The notes under the pieces were generated by a model. That model had not been told where the DNA came from and did not search any database. It saw only the letters and a program-made list of their open reading frames with translations. A stretch of 64,000 nt of DNA, taken from NCBI GenBank assembly GCA_021791875.1, contig JAJYVU010000005.1:1-64000 (forward strand), given 5' to 3'. A program made the translations under genes and the position numbers. Origin of the DNA: Acidobacteriota bacterium. Lineage in GTDB: Bacteria; Acidobacteriota; Terriglobia; Terriglobales; Acidobacteriaceae. This document shows, one piece after another, positions 39,767-49,157 of this stretch. Position 1 is the first letter of the stretch, and each line of letters opens with the position of its first letter.

Positions 39767-40897
39767 ATGACTTCAGCCGTAGCTCCAACCACTCACGCCC
39801 ATCCACATGCCGCAGGCAAATATGACTACTCACGCAATCCGATGATTGTGTACTGGGAGATGACGCAGGCGTGTCCGCTGGCCTGCCGCCATTGCCGTGC
39901 CGAGGCGATGACACAGGCGCATCCCTGCGAATTGAACCATGAGGAGAGCCTGGGCCTGCTGCGGCAGATTGCGGAATTCGGCGATCCGATGCCGCACCTG
40001 ATTCTGACGGGCGGCGATCCGCTGAAGCGGGCGGATCTGTTTGACATTATCGACTACGGCCGGAGCCTTGGGATTTCGGTGTCGATTACGCCGGCGGCGA
40101 GCCAGGAGCTGACGCTGCGGAAGATGGCGGAGCTGAAGGAGCATGGCATCGAGGCGCTGGGCCTGAGCCTGGACGGCTCGACGGCCGCGCGTCACGATGC
40201 GGTGCGCGGCGTGCCGGGCTGCTTCGACGCGACTGTAGCGGCGTTGCGGCATGCGGCGACGGTGGGTTTTCCGGTGCAGGTGAACACGCTGGTTTCAGAA
40301 GAGACGGCGGATGATCTGCCGGCGGTTTATGATCTGCTGGAGCGGCACCAGGTGATGCGCTGGAGCCTGTTTTTCCTGATCGCGGTAGGACGGGGCAAAT
40401 CGCTTCTGCCGGTGACGCCGAAGCGCGGCGAGGATCTGATGCGGTGGATCTATCAGCAGTCGCTCAAGTCTCCCTTCGCGATCAAGACGACGGAAGCGCC
40501 GTCGTACCGGCGAATTGCGCTGGACGAAATGAGGGCGGCGGGGATGCATGCGGCGGAGATTCACCGGACGCCGGTGTACCGCGGATTTGGGATTCGCGAT
40601 GGACATGGGGTTGTATTTGTCTCGAATCAGGGGGATATTTATCCCGCCGGGTTTTTACCGCTATCGGCGGGCAATATCCGGCAGAACCGGCTCGCGTATG
40701 TGTACCGCAATGCTCCGGTGTTCCGGGCGCTGCATACGCCGGACCGTTTCCGGGGCAAGTGCGGGCAGTGCGAGTATCGGGGATTGTGCGGTGGTTCGCG
40801 GGCGCGGGCGTATGCGTACACGGGGGATCCGCTGGCGAGCGATCCGTTCTGCGCGTATGTGCCTGCGGTCACGCCGGCGTTTCCGATGCACGCTTAG
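39767..40897 (+). CDS. radical SAM/SPASM protein, probably haem-related
   Basis: A 376-residue protein. The radical SAM cluster motif is CPLACRHCRAEA (CxxxCxxC), followed by the SAM-binding LTGGDPL. The C-terminal SPASM region has CGQCEYRGLCGG and a final Cys (SDPFCAYVP) for auxiliary Fe-S clusters. This architecture matches AhbD/NirJ-like proteins and the family often found beside haem genes (TIGR04053-type, from recollection). It follows the PPOX gene, which supports a role in haem or modified tetrapyrrole synthesis. The exact reaction is unknown. A hairpin lies 34 bp after the stop. Confidence 0.85.
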   Translation: MTSAVAPTTHAHPHAAGKYDYSRNPMIVYWEMTQACPLACRHCRAEAMTQAHPCELNHEESLGLLRQIAEFGDPMPHLILTGGDPLKRADLFDIIDYGRSLGISVSITPAASQELTLRKMAELKEHGIEALGLSLDGSTAARHDAVRGVPGCFDATVAALRHAATVGFPVQVNTLVSEETADDLPAVYDLLERHQVMRWSLFFLIAVGRGKSLLPVTPKRGEDLMRWIYQQSLKSPFAIKTTEAPSYRRIALDEMRAAGMHAAEIHRTPVYRGFGIRDGHGVVFVSNQGDIYPAGFLPLSAGNIRQNRLAYVYRNAPVFRALHTPDRFRGKCGQCEYRGLCGGSRARAYAYTGDPLASDPFCAYVPAVTPAFPMHA

Positions 40898-40930
40898 CAT
40901 GGGGTGCGGGTAGTTTGGGGCAAGGAAAGT

Positions 40931-40968
40931 GGCGGGTGAGACTCTTATGTGTGATGAGCCTCACCGCC
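40931..40968 (+). terminator. hairpin after radical SAM gene
   Basis: GGCGGGTGAGACTC pairs with GAGCCTCACCGCC with one bulge and one mismatch. It is strong but has no T-run, so it may be an attenuator-like or stabilising structure. Confidence 0.45.
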
Positions 40969-40999
40969 GTGAAGAGAAGTCAGGAGTGCAATCACTAAG

Positions 41000-41105
41000 G
41001 CGTGATTCATAAACAGGGTTTCGCAGGCTCTTGAACTTTGGATCCTGGCCGGATGGCGGGTTCCAAGCAACCAGTCCGGGGCAGCCGGGTGTTTATGAAA
41101 CACGC
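41000..41105 (+). ncRNA. structured leader upstream of cytochrome c gene
   Basis: The 16-bp arms 41000-41015 (GCGTGATTCATAAACA) and 41090-41105 are complementary with one mismatch and enclose 74 nt, with an inner CCGGA/TCCGG stem. The right arm ends 5 bp before the ribosome site of the cytochrome c gene. It may be a cis-regulatory RNA or a short mobile element; no known riboswitch was matched. Confidence 0.4.
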
Positions 41106-41122
41106 TGTAGGGAGGTTTCAAG

Positions 41123-41605
41123 ATGAAGCTGTTCCTGGTGGCAGTTGCATGCATGCTTCCTTTGATTGGCGCGGCTGCTGTGCCGCAGACGCAGAACAAT
41201 GCCACGCCGCAGACGCAGACAAAGCCACAGAGCCAGACCACGACACCGGCGCCGGCCGCGCCGGCTCCCGCGAATAATGGGGCGAGCCTTGTGAATCCAG
41301 TGAAGCCGACCGAGGCTTCGCAGAAGATGGCCAAGGAGCGTTATGGCTGGGACTGTGCGATGTGCCATGGTGACACGGGCAAGGGAAATGGCAGCCTTGC
41401 GGTGAGCGAAAAGCTGACCATGCAGGACCTTTCCAATCCGAGCACACTGCAGGGGATGAGCGATGGTCAGATTTTCACGATCATCCGCAAGGGCGCCGCG
41501 CAAATGCCACCGGAAGACAAGGCACGCGCGAACGATAACGCGGTGTGGAACCTTGTGATTTATCTGCGGTCGCTGTCGAAGGGCCAGGAAGCGCCGGCCA
41601 GCTAG
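41123..41605 (+). CDS. secreted class I cytochrome c
   Basis: A 160-residue protein: signal peptide, a Gln/Thr/Ala/Pro-rich linker (residues about 18 to 52), and a mono-haem cytochrome domain. The haem motif is CAMCH, followed by GDTGKGNGS; the axial Met is in GAAQMPPE. The final helix (VWNLVIYLRSLSK) is typical of class I. It is a periplasmic electron carrier; the partner is not identified. The ATG has GGGAGG upstream and a structured leader before it. Confidence 0.88.
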   Translation: MKLFLVAVACMLPLIGAAAVPQTQNNATPQTQTKPQSQTTTPAPAAPAPANNGASLVNPVKPTEASQKMAKERYGWDCAMCHGDTGKGNGSLAVSEKLTMQDLSNPSTLQGMSDGQIFTIIRKGAAQMPPEDKARANDNAVWNLVIYLRSLSKGQEAPAS

Positions 41606-41800
41606 GATTTCGCGCAAGGCGCGAGGGGATAGCACGCCGGCTGGCGCGCCCATCGAGCGGCGCGGGCTGGCGCTGCTTTTTACTTGTGGGGAATGGAGAT
41701 GGCAGGAAGCCGCGCTTTGAACGGCACTGCGACCGGCGGAGTATACTTTTCGCGGTGTCCGGGGAGAGGTGTGAAATACGCACAAGAATGAGGTGCGACC

Positions 41801-42133
41801 ATGGCGAGTTATATGCTGCAAGTTGCCTACACGCCGGAGATGATCAAGGCTGCGATTTCTGATCCGAAGGACCGTACGCAACATATCAGCCGGGTGATTG
41901 AGAACCTGGGTGGAACGATGTACGGGATGTGGTACTGCCTGGGGGATTACGACGTGGTGACGATCTTCGAGTTGCCGGACAATGAAGCGGCGGCAGCCTT
42001 TTCACTTGCGGTTGCCGGGGGCGGCGCGGTGAAGGAGATGAAGACGACGCCGTTGTTGAGCGTTGCCGAGGCATTTGCCGCGATGTACAAGGCGCAGCAA
42101 TGCGGATATGCGCCGATGAAAATCGACAGGTAA
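41801..42133 (+). CDS. GYD-domain protein
   Basis: A 110-residue protein. The GYD signature WYCLGDYDVVTIFELPD is followed by a helix (EAAAAFSLAVA) and TTPLLSVAEAF, with the same overall shape as GYD proteins, a ferredoxin-like alpha/beta fold of unknown function. It is a cytoplasmic, small, probably oligomeric protein. It is not in a clear operon: the cytochrome gene ends about 195 bp upstream and queD starts about 120 bp downstream. Function is unknown. Confidence 0.82.
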   Translation: MASYMLQVAYTPEMIKAAISDPKDRTQHISRVIENLGGTMYGMWYCLGDYDVVTIFELPDNEAAAAFSLAVAGGGAVKEMKTTPLLSVAEAFAAMYKAQQCGYAPMKIDR

Positions 42134-42254
42134 GACCTGATTTTTGCCGTGCAGGTGGGGTGAGCCCCTCCGGGAGGAGTAGTGCGGCTTCTGTGGGCGA
42201 TGGGGAAGTACAATGAAAGGAGGGTAATTCCCCGAAGAAACGAGCTGGAAACGA

Positions 42255-42632
42255 ATGTACGAGGTCACAGTTGAGCGCGGGTTTTCCTCCGGGCACTATC
42301 TGCGCAACTACAAAGGCAAGTGCGAGAATCCGCACGGCCACAATTACAAGGTGAGAATCACGCTGCGCGGCGAGAGGCTGGACGCGGCGGGGCTGCTGCT
42401 GGACTTCAAGGATCTGAAGCAGGTGATGCGGCCTGTGATCGACCGAATCGATCACCAGATGCTGAACGACCTGGAGCCGTTCACCGAGATCAATCCCTCG
42501 GCGGAGAACCTGGCCCGGTATTTCTATGACGAAACGAACAAGCAGCTTGCGGAGATGACGGGCAACCGCGTCCATGTGAAAGACTGCACCATCTACGAAA
42601 CCGACACCACGACGGCCACCTACTACGAGTAA
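42255..42632 (+). CDS. queD: 6-carboxytetrahydropterin synthase
   Basis: QueD converts dihydroneopterin triphosphate to 6-carboxytetrahydropterin in the preQ0/queuosine pathway. The protein has 125 residues. The zinc ligands are in FSSGHYL and HGHNY; the catalytic Cys is in GKCENPHGHN. The charged end (IYETDTTTATYYE) includes the conserved ET motif. queE follows after 5 bp, so they form a two-gene unit. Other pathway genes (queC, queF) are not in the window. Confidence 0.95.
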   Translation: MYEVTVERGFSSGHYLRNYKGKCENPHGHNYKVRITLRGERLDAAGLLLDFKDLKQVMRPVIDRIDHQMLNDLEPFTEINPSAENLARYFYDETNKQLAEMTGNRVHVKDCTIYETDTTTATYYE

Positions 42633-42637
42633 GCGCC

Positions 42638-43318
42638 TTGCACCTGATTGAGATTTACAAGTCGGTGCAGGGGGAATCGTCATTTGCGGGGCGGCCGTGC
42701 ATTTTTGTGCGGTTGGCCGGATGCAATTTGCGCTGCATCTGGTGCGATTCGGAATACACGTTCCAGGGCGGGATTCCGTATACGGACGAGCAGATCGTGG
42801 CCGAGATGGAGAAGCTGGCTCCGGTGCGGCTGGTGGAGTTTACGGGTGGCGAGCCGCTGCTGCAGGCACGGGAACTGATTCCGCTGATGGAGCGGCTGCT
42901 GGATGTGGGCTACGAAGTGATGATCGAGACGAGCGGGGAACGGCCGCTGGACGAAGTGCCGGCGGCGGTGCATAAGATTGTGGACGTGAAGTGCCCGGCG
43001 TCGGCCGAGGGCGGCTCATTCCGGATGGAGAATCTGAAATGGCTGACGGGGCGTGACGAAGTGAAGTTCGTGATACAGAACCGCGGCGATTACGAATTTG
43101 CGCGGGCATTTATCCGGGAGCACAGGCTGGAGGAAAAGGCGGGGCAGATTTTGTTGTCGCCGGCGTTCCACAAGATGCCGTCGCTCGAACGGAGCACGCG
43201 CAATGCGGCGCTCGATCCGCGGCTGCTGGTGGAGTGGATGCTGGAAGACGGGCTGCCGGCGCGGCTGAGCCTGCAGATTCACAAGTACATCTGGGAGCCG
43301 CAGAAGAAGGGCGTGTAG
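42638..43318 (+). CDS. queE: 7-carboxy-7-deazaguanine synthase
   Basis: QueE is a radical SAM enzyme that contracts the ring to give 7-carboxy-7-deazaguanine. The protein has 226 residues. The cluster motif is CNLRCIWCDSEY, and EFTGGEPLLQ is the SAM-binding GGE. The C-terminal LSLQIHKYIWEP is the usual QueE end. The start is an uncommon TTG at 42638, chosen because it gives the family-like N-terminus (HLIEIYKSVQGES). It is coupled to queD, 5 bp upstream. Confidence 0.95.
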   Translation: MHLIEIYKSVQGESSFAGRPCIFVRLAGCNLRCIWCDSEYTFQGGIPYTDEQIVAEMEKLAPVRLVEFTGGEPLLQARELIPLMERLLDVGYEVMIETSGERPLDEVPAAVHKIVDVKCPASAEGGSFRMENLKWLTGRDEVKFVIQNRGDYEFARAFIREHRLEEKAGQILLSPAFHKMPSLERSTRNAALDPRLLVEWMLEDGLPARLSLQIHKYIWEPQKKGV

Positions 43319-43461
43319 GGCATTTCTTCCGCATAAGACCCCGGAGAATCCTGGCTTATGCCGCGATACCTGCCGGTAAATGCAATTTACTGGCTTTGTT
43401 TTGCGCGCCTTGGTATCTTGCCTCACAAGTTAGCAATTGTTTCTTAGAAGGATGGAAAAGG

Positions 43462-46400
43462 ATGCGTAGAAGCTGGCTGCGTCTGCTGCCCTGGGGTCTC
43501 ATTGTCCTGTGTGTGATTACTTTTGCAGGTGTAACGCATGCGCAAGACGCGGAATGGACGCTGACGGGACCGGCATTCAGTGCGACGCCGGCGCAGATTC
43601 TGGCTGCCGCTGCGAAGGTGAAGGCGAATCCGGCGAGCGACGCGACGGTTCTGTTCGAGGACGAGCACTATACGATCGACGCGCAGGGACGGGTGGTTCA
43701 TACGCACCACATCATTTACCGGATCGATACGCAGGCGGGCGTGAATGCATGGTCGTCAGTCGCGGTAGAGTGGGAGGCTTTTTACCAGAAGCGACCGGAG
43801 ATACGGGCGCGGGTGATTCAGCCGAATGGCTCAGTCACGGAGCTCGATCCCAAAACAATTACGGATACGGCGGCGAATAACGCCGATCTTGCCGAGGGCA
43901 CATACTCGGACGACCGCATTCTGACCGCGCCGCTGCCGGCGCTGAGCGTCGGCTCGATTGTGGAAGAAGACACGGAAGTGGTGGACGAGGAGCCATTCTT
44001 CTCTGGCGGCGGAGTTTACCGGAACTACTTTGAGCGGAATGTGCCGATTACGTTTTCGCGGCTGGTGGTAGAGGCGCCGGCGGCGACGCCGCTGCGGTAC
44101 CGGGTGCACGACCTGCCGGATGCCCAGGTGAAGACGGATGTGGCGCATGGCGTGCGCACGATCACATTTTCGGTGTCGAACCTGAAGGCGGTGGTGCCGT
44201 CGGATATTCCGCTGGTGACGCCGGAGATCAAGGCGCCGTGGGTCGATTTCTCAACCGGGGAGTCGTGGCATGCGGTGGCCGAAGCATACGCACGGCTTGC
44301 GGATCCGCAGCTTCTGCCGGATGAAGTGAAGAGCCTGATTCCGGCGACTCTACCTGCGGGGCGCAATGCGCGGATCGCGGTCCTGGTGGCGATTCTGCAT
44401 AAGGAAGTGCGCTACACAGGCATTGAGTTTGGCAAGGCGAAGCTGCAGCCGCGAACTCCGGCTGAAGTGCTGGCGCGGCATTACGGAGACTGCAAGGATA
44501 AGGCTGCTTTTCTGGTGGCTATGCTGCGTGAGGCGGGGATTCCGGCGGACCTGGCGCTGCTGGAAGCGGGTCCGGGCAATGATGTGAATCCTGACCTGCC
44601 GGGCATGAATCGATTTGACCACGCGATTGTGTATGTTCCGGGAGACGCGAAGAACCAGCCGCTGTGGATCGATGCGACGGCAGAGTTCACGAAGGTAGGG
44701 GACCTGCCCTATGGCGACCAGGACCGGCGCGCACTGATTATTGCGGCGCAGACGCAGGGACTGACGCTGACGCCGAAGCCGACGCCGGAGGACAGCGTGC
44801 TGATAGAGACACGGGAGTTCGATCTGGCGGATTATGGTCCGGCAAAGGTGATTGAGACTTCGCAAACCAGCGGTTACATCGACGCGGATTACCGGTACTT
44901 CTACCAGAACTCGAATAACGAACAGGTGAAGCAGGAACTGGATAACTACGCGAAGAATGCATACGACGCGAAGAGCCCGATCCAGGTAACGCACGGCGAC
45001 GCGCACGATTTGAACAAGCCATTCGACCTTCGGATTGTGATTCCGAAAGCGGGCCGAGGGCATACGGGGATTCAGCAGGCGGAGGTCGCGCTTTATCCGA
45101 ACGGGACATTTGGCTCGCTGCCGGGGTGGTTCAACCGCGACCCGAACCTGAACCGGCCGAAGCCGGGGTCGCCGGGCGATGAGCTGCTATTGAAAGAAAA
45201 GCTGCAACGGAGCGACGAGTACGAAATTACGCCGTTCATCGGCGAACGCGTGTACAAGATTGTGCCGCCGAGCGGCTTTGCGGTGCGGGGATTGCCGGCG
45301 AACCAGACACTGAAGATGGGTCCGGCGACGCTGACGGAGACATACTCGACCGACGCCAAGGGCGTAGTGACGGCGGACTACAAGTTCGACACAGGGAAGT
45401 CGCTCTACAGCCTGGCGGACGTCCTGGCGCTGCGCGACGCGGTGGTACAGGCGAACAAAGGCAGCGCGGTGATCATCACCTTTGACCAGGTGGGCGCGAA
45501 GCTGATGGCGCAGGGCAAAGTGCGGGAAGCGTTTGCTGCGGACCGCAAAGCCATTGCCGCCGATCCAAACGGGGCGCTGCCGCATGTGCGTTTTGCCGAC
45601 GCGCTGCTGTCGGCGGGCGTGGGCGAGGAAGCCAGGGCAGAAGCGCAAGAGGCGGTGAAGCTGGATCCAAAATCGGCGGTGGCGTGGCAGACGCTGGGAT
45701 GGATGTCGCAATTTGATTCCATCGGGCAGCGCTTCGGGCCGGGATTCGACCTGGCCGGTTCGATCGCTGCGTACCAGAAGGCAAAAGAGCTTGATCCGGA
45801 CAGTGTGACCACGCGCGTGAACCTTGCGATTGCGTACGAGTACAACCAGGAGGGTGAGCGGTACGAGTCAGTGAGCGGTATGGATCACGCGATTGCGGAA
45901 TACCGCGAATTGATCAAGCTGCATCCGCAGCAGGGGCAGCAATACGAGGACAACCTGCTGTTCGACCTGCTGTATGCACACCACTACAAGGAGCTGCTGA
46001 CGGAGCTGGATCCGCTGCCGGATTCGGCGAGGCGAGATGCGCTGGGAGTGGCCGCGGTGGCGGCAAGCCAGGGCGTACCGGCGGCTCTGAAGCGGGCTGC
46101 GAGCATTTCCGGGAATACGGCGCAGCAGGATACGGTGCTGGTGATCGCGGGCGGCGAGCTGGTGCGGCTGCGGATGTATTCCGAGGCGTCGCAATTGCTT
46201 TCCGCCGGGCTGCCGGGGCAGCAGGATGCCGCCGATATCGAGCGTCGCATCCAGGTGTTCCAGAACCTGAAGCCCTTTGATTACAAGAACTATTCGTCAA
46301 CCGGGCCGGAGGGCGTGGTGCGCCGGATGATGGTGGATGAGATGACGGGCAACCTGAGCGATGCGGAAGTCGCGCAGTTCCTGACGCATCACGCTTACGC

Positions 46401-47613
46401 CAACCAGGCTGCATGGGAGAAAAATCTGAAGGAGATGCAGCGGTCGGCGCAGGGCATGCGGGTGGTTGCCGACCAGGTGGGGCTGCCGGTTCCGGTGATG
46501 CGGGATACGGTGCTGGGGATGATGAAGATTTCCTCAGAAGGCAACGATAAGACGGGGTACCGCGTGACGCTACAGGAACTGGGCACACCGTCGCGCCAGT
46601 TCTTTGTGGTGCACGAAAAAGAGGGCTACCGGATTGTGGCCGAGCAGACGGACACGGCCGAGGTGGGCAACGAGGCGCTGTATCTGCTGCAGAGCGGAAA
46701 GGAAGCCGAGGCGGAGTCGCTGCTGAACTGGCGGCGAAATTTTGCGCACCTGGGCGGCGGCGATGACCCGCTGGATGGAATGCTGTTTCCGCGGTTCTGG
46801 ACCACGGGGGAGACGAGCGGAGCGGACGCCATCAAGCTGGCCGCGGCCTCACTGCTGGTGGGGACTCCGGAGACGAATACGCTGCTGCCGGAGATTGTTC
46901 GCCTGAGGTCGAAGACGAAGGATCACACCGCGATGGATCAGCTGCTGGCGTTGGCCTACCTGTATGTAGGGGATTACGGAAAGGCACGGGATGTGGCGGA
47001 AGCGCTGCTGAAGAAATATCCGAACTCGGACTCGGCAGTGGCACTGATGACCGAAGCAGAGAGCAAGCAGGGGAACGCAAAAGCCGCCTATGCGCTGGTG
47101 GATGCGCGGATTGCGAAGGGTCCCGACGACCGCAGCCTGGTGGAGACGAAGTCCTCGATCGCGCAGGAGCAGGGGGATTTTGCGGGCGCGGCGAAGATTC
47201 TGCAGGGACTGCTGAACAGCGGGAATGCGAATGCGTCAGACTACAACGACTTTGCATGGAACGCGCTGTTCGAGGGCAAGGTGGATGCAGCGGCCTTGCA
47301 GGCAGCGCAGCAGGCGAACCTGCTGACGAGCCGGAATAACTTCTCGATTCTGCACACGCTGGCCTGTGTGTATGCCGCGCAGGGCAAGACGACCGAGGCA
47401 AGGCAACTGGCGCGGCAGGCGATGAAGATATTGCATGTGGAGGAGCCGAACTCGGACGTGTGGTTCTTGTATGGGCTGATTTACCAGCAGTACGGTGCGA
47501 AGCAGGCGGCGGTGGCAGCCTTCCAACGAGTGAAGAAGCCGGTGGGCCCCATCGCTTCGGTGGACACCTATGTGCTGGCGCAGCGGCATCTGAAAGAGCT
47601 GCAGGCGGAATAA
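43462..47613 (+). CDS. DUF3857/transglutaminase-like/TPR protein
   Basis: A very large protein (1383 residues) with a signal peptide (residues about 1 to 28, cut after THAQ). The N-terminal DUF3857 (about 60 to 240, for example YRIDTQAGVNAWSSVAVEW) is followed by a transglutaminase-like domain with the Cys in HYGDCKDKAAF, and a His and Asp in FDHAIVYVP and WIDATAEF. TPR-like repeats dominate from about residue 690 on. It is periplasmic or exported. Such proteins are common in Bacteroidota and Acidobacteria; substrates are unknown. The open frame runs further upstream, but the ATG at 43462 has the ribosome site AGAAGGA. Confidence 0.85.
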   Translation: MRRSWLRLLPWGLIVLCVITFAGVTHAQDAEWTLTGPAFSATPAQILAAAAKVKANPASDATVLFEDEHYTIDAQGRVVHTHHIIYRIDTQAGVNAWSSVAVEWEAFYQKRPEIRARVIQPNGSVTELDPKTITDTAANNADLAEGTYSDDRILTAPLPALSVGSIVEEDTEVVDEEPFFSGGGVYRNYFERNVPITFSRLVVEAPAATPLRYRVHDLPDAQVKTDVAHGVRTITFSVSNLKAVVPSDIPLVTPEIKAPWVDFSTGESWHAVAEAYARLADPQLLPDEVKSLIPATLPAGRNARIAVLVAILHKEVRYTGIEFGKAKLQPRTPAEVLARHYGDCKDKAAFLVAMLREAGIPADLALLEAGPGNDVNPDLPGMNRFDHAIVYVPGDAKNQPLWIDATAEFTKVGDLPYGDQDRRALIIAAQTQGLTLTPKPTPEDSVLIETREFDLADYGPAKVIETSQTSGYIDADYRYFYQNSNNEQVKQELDNYAKNAYDAKSPIQVTHGDAHDLNKPFDLRIVIPKAGRGHTGIQQAEVALYPNGTFGSLPGWFNRDPNLNRPKPGSPGDELLLKEKLQRSDEYEITPFIGERVYKIVPPSGFAVRGLPANQTLKMGPATLTETYSTDAKGVVTADYKFDTGKSLYSLADVLALRDAVVQANKGSAVIITFDQVGAKLMAQGKVREAFAADRKAIAADPNGALPHVRFADALLSAGVGEEARAEAQEAVKLDPKSAVAWQTLGWMSQFDSIGQRFGPGFDLAGSIAAYQKAKELDPDSVTTRVNLAIAYEYNQEGERYESVSGMDHAIAEYRELIKLHPQQGQQYEDNLLFDLLYAHHYKELLTELDPLPDSARRDALGVAAVAASQGVPAALKRAASISGNTAQQDTVLVIAGGELVRLRMYSEASQLLSAGLPGQQDAADIERRIQVFQNLKPFDYKNYSSTGPEGVVRRMMVDEMTGNLSDAEVAQFLTHHAYANQAAWEKNLKEMQRSAQGMRVVADQVGLPVPVMRDTVLGMMKISSEGNDKTGYRVTLQELGTPSRQFFVVHEKEGYRIVAEQTDTAEVGNEALYLLQSGKEAEAESLLNWRRNFAHLGGGDDPLDGMLFPRFWTTGETSGADAIKLAAASLLVGTPETNTLLPEIVRLRSKTKDHTAMDQLLALAYLYVGDYGKARDVAEALLKKYPNSDSAVALMTEAESKQGNAKAAYALVDARIAKGPDDRSLVETKSSIAQEQGDFAGAAKILQGLLNSGNANASDYNDFAWNALFEGKVDAAALQAAQQANLLTSRNNFSILHTLACVYAAQGKTTEARQLARQAMKILHVEEPNSDVWFLYGLIYQQYGAKQAAVAAFQRVKKPVGPIASVDTYVLAQRHLKELQAE

Positions 47614-47662
47614 GCAAAGACAGAGCGGAGCGCACTGCGCGGCAGTGCACTCGGCAGATGAA

Positions 47663-47700
47663 AAAACGGCGTGAGCCCGGTGGGGCGCACGCCGTTTTCC
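47663..47700. terminator. bidirectional terminator between DUF3857 gene and trxB
   Basis: A perfect 11-pair stem AAAACGGCGTG/CACGCCGTTTT around a 14-nt loop; A- and T-runs at the two ends make it work on both strands. Confidence 0.85.
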
Positions 47701-47720
47701 TTTAGCCGAAGAACGAGGTG

Positions 47721-48662
47721 TCAGCGGCCGTGTTCTTCGAGGTATTTCTCGACTTCGAGTGCGGCCATGCAGCCGGTTCCGGCGGCGGTGATGGCCTGGC
47801 GGTAGCGGCGGTCCTGCACGTCGCCGCAGGCAAAGATGCCGGGGACGCGGGTGAAGACGTAGTCGTGGGTGCGGATGTAGCCGTCTTCGTCGAGGTCGAG
47901 CTGGCCGGCGAACATCCTGGCGTTGGGCTCGTGGCCGATGCCGAGGAAGAGTCCGCTGATAGGCAGGACGGATACCTCGCCGGTGACGCGGTCGCGCAGG
48001 CGCACGCCTTTGACTTCCTTGTCGTCTACGCCGAGGACTTCTTCGACGATGACGTTGGTGAGGATCTGGATTTTGGGGTGGGCCATGGCGCGGTCGAGCA
48101 TGATGCGGGAGGCGCGGAAGTGCTCGCGGCGATGGAGGATGGTCACCTTGGTGCAGAAGCGGGTGAGGAAGAGCGCTTCTTCCATGGCGGAGTCGCCACC
48201 GCCGACGACCGCGATTTCCCTGCCGGAGAAGAAGAAGCCGTCGCAGGTGGCGCAGGAGCTGACACCGTGGCCGATGAGCGCCTGCTCGGAGGGCAGGCCG
48301 AGCCAGCGGGCGGAGGCTCCACTGGCGATGATGAGGGTGCGGGTGTGGATCTTTTCGTGGCCGTTCCCGAGGTCGAGTTCGAAGGGATGCTTGCTGAGAT
48401 CGGCCTTGGCGAGATGGCCGAGGCGGAACTCGGCGCCGAAGCGCGAGGCCTGCTTGCGCATGTTCTCAATGAGCTCGGGGCCCTGGATGCCGTCTGGCCA
48501 GCCGGGGAAGTTTTCGACGAGCGTGGTGATGGAGAGCTGCCCGCCGGGCTCATGGCCTTCGAGGACGAGCGGCTTCAGGTTGGAGCGTGCGGCATAGATG
48601 GCGGCGGTGAGGCCGGCGCAGCCGGAGCCAAGGATGACGGTATCGCGAATCGTATCTGTCAT
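47721..48662 (-). CDS. trxB: thioredoxin-disulfide reductase
   Basis: TrxB reduces thioredoxin with NADPH. The 313-residue flavoprotein has an FAD-binding start ILGSGCAGLTAAIYAARS, the redox motif CATCDGFFF, the NADPH loop VVGGGDSAMEEALFL and the C-terminal GIFACGDVQDRRYRQ. One oddity is Cys instead of the usual Pro in GSGxAG; the rest is normal, so activity is likely. It is monocistronic, convergent with the giant upstream gene across a shared terminator. Confidence 0.94.
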   Translation of the reverse strand: MTDTIRDTVILGSGCAGLTAAIYAARSNLKPLVLEGHEPGGQLSITTLVENFPGWPDGIQGPELIENMRKQASRFGAEFRLGHLAKADLSKHPFELDLGNGHEKIHTRTLIIASGASARWLGLPSEQALIGHGVSSCATCDGFFFSGREIAVVGGGDSAMEEALFLTRFCTKVTILHRREHFRASRIMLDRAMAHPKIQILTNVIVEEVLGVDDKEVKGVRLRDRVTGEVSVLPISGLFLGIGHEPNARMFAGQLDLDEDGYIRTHDYVFTRVPGIFACGDVQDRRYRQAITAAGTGCMAALEVEKYLEEHGR

Positions 48663-48773
48663 GGGCTTCTCTTCATGTTACCTGCTATGGGATTCATTGG
48701 CCCAGCGTTGCGATGCAATCGCGAGGTTTCGCGGGGCGGGCTGGACGGGGACGGCGCCATATACGATGGAGGG

Positions 48774-48974
48774 ATGGCAAACCTAACACTTGTTTATGGA
48801 CTGAGGCTTCTCCCCGCCGATGAAGTGGCTTCGATCGGCGACGCTCCGATCGAGCTGAAGAACGGCAACAGGGCGCGGGTTACGATGCACTTGCTGGAGG
48901 GTACGCGCGAGGAGATCGAGGGGCAGTTGCGGCAGAGTATCGATGCATTTTTTGATTTTTTCCCGGAGATTTAG
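48774..48974 (+). CDS. small conserved-looking protein of unknown function
   Basis: A 66-residue protein (starts MANLTLVYGLRLLP, ends FFDFFPEI). It shows a beta-strand start and a long amphipathic helix (EGTREEIEGQLRQSIDAF). The ATG at 48774 is directly after GGAGGG, so the spacing is short and the start could differ. It sits alone between trxB (divergent) and the TIG gene. Composition and codon use look coding. No family was recognised. Confidence 0.5.
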   Translation: MANLTLVYGLRLLPADEVASIGDAPIELKNGNRARVTMHLLEGTREEIEGQLRQSIDAFFDFFPEI

Positions 48975-49157
48975 AGGTTTTTGGGAGGCGCGAGGCGGGG
49001 TTGTGCGCGCTTCCCGGATTGGGAAAGTGCCGGAGCGCGGATTTTCATTTTGAAACGGCGATGCGAAAAGAGCACAGGTTGGGGCTCTTGAAGACGGCGC
49101 TGCATGGCGAAATAAGAGCGAAGCTTACCGGCGAGGCCGGCGGGCGGAGAGCTTGCC

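Noticed and set aside
43234-43461. Longer start of the DUF3857 protein overlapping queE
   Set aside because: The extra 76 residues are not protein-like, overlap queE, and the signal peptide with a good ribosome site starts at 43462.
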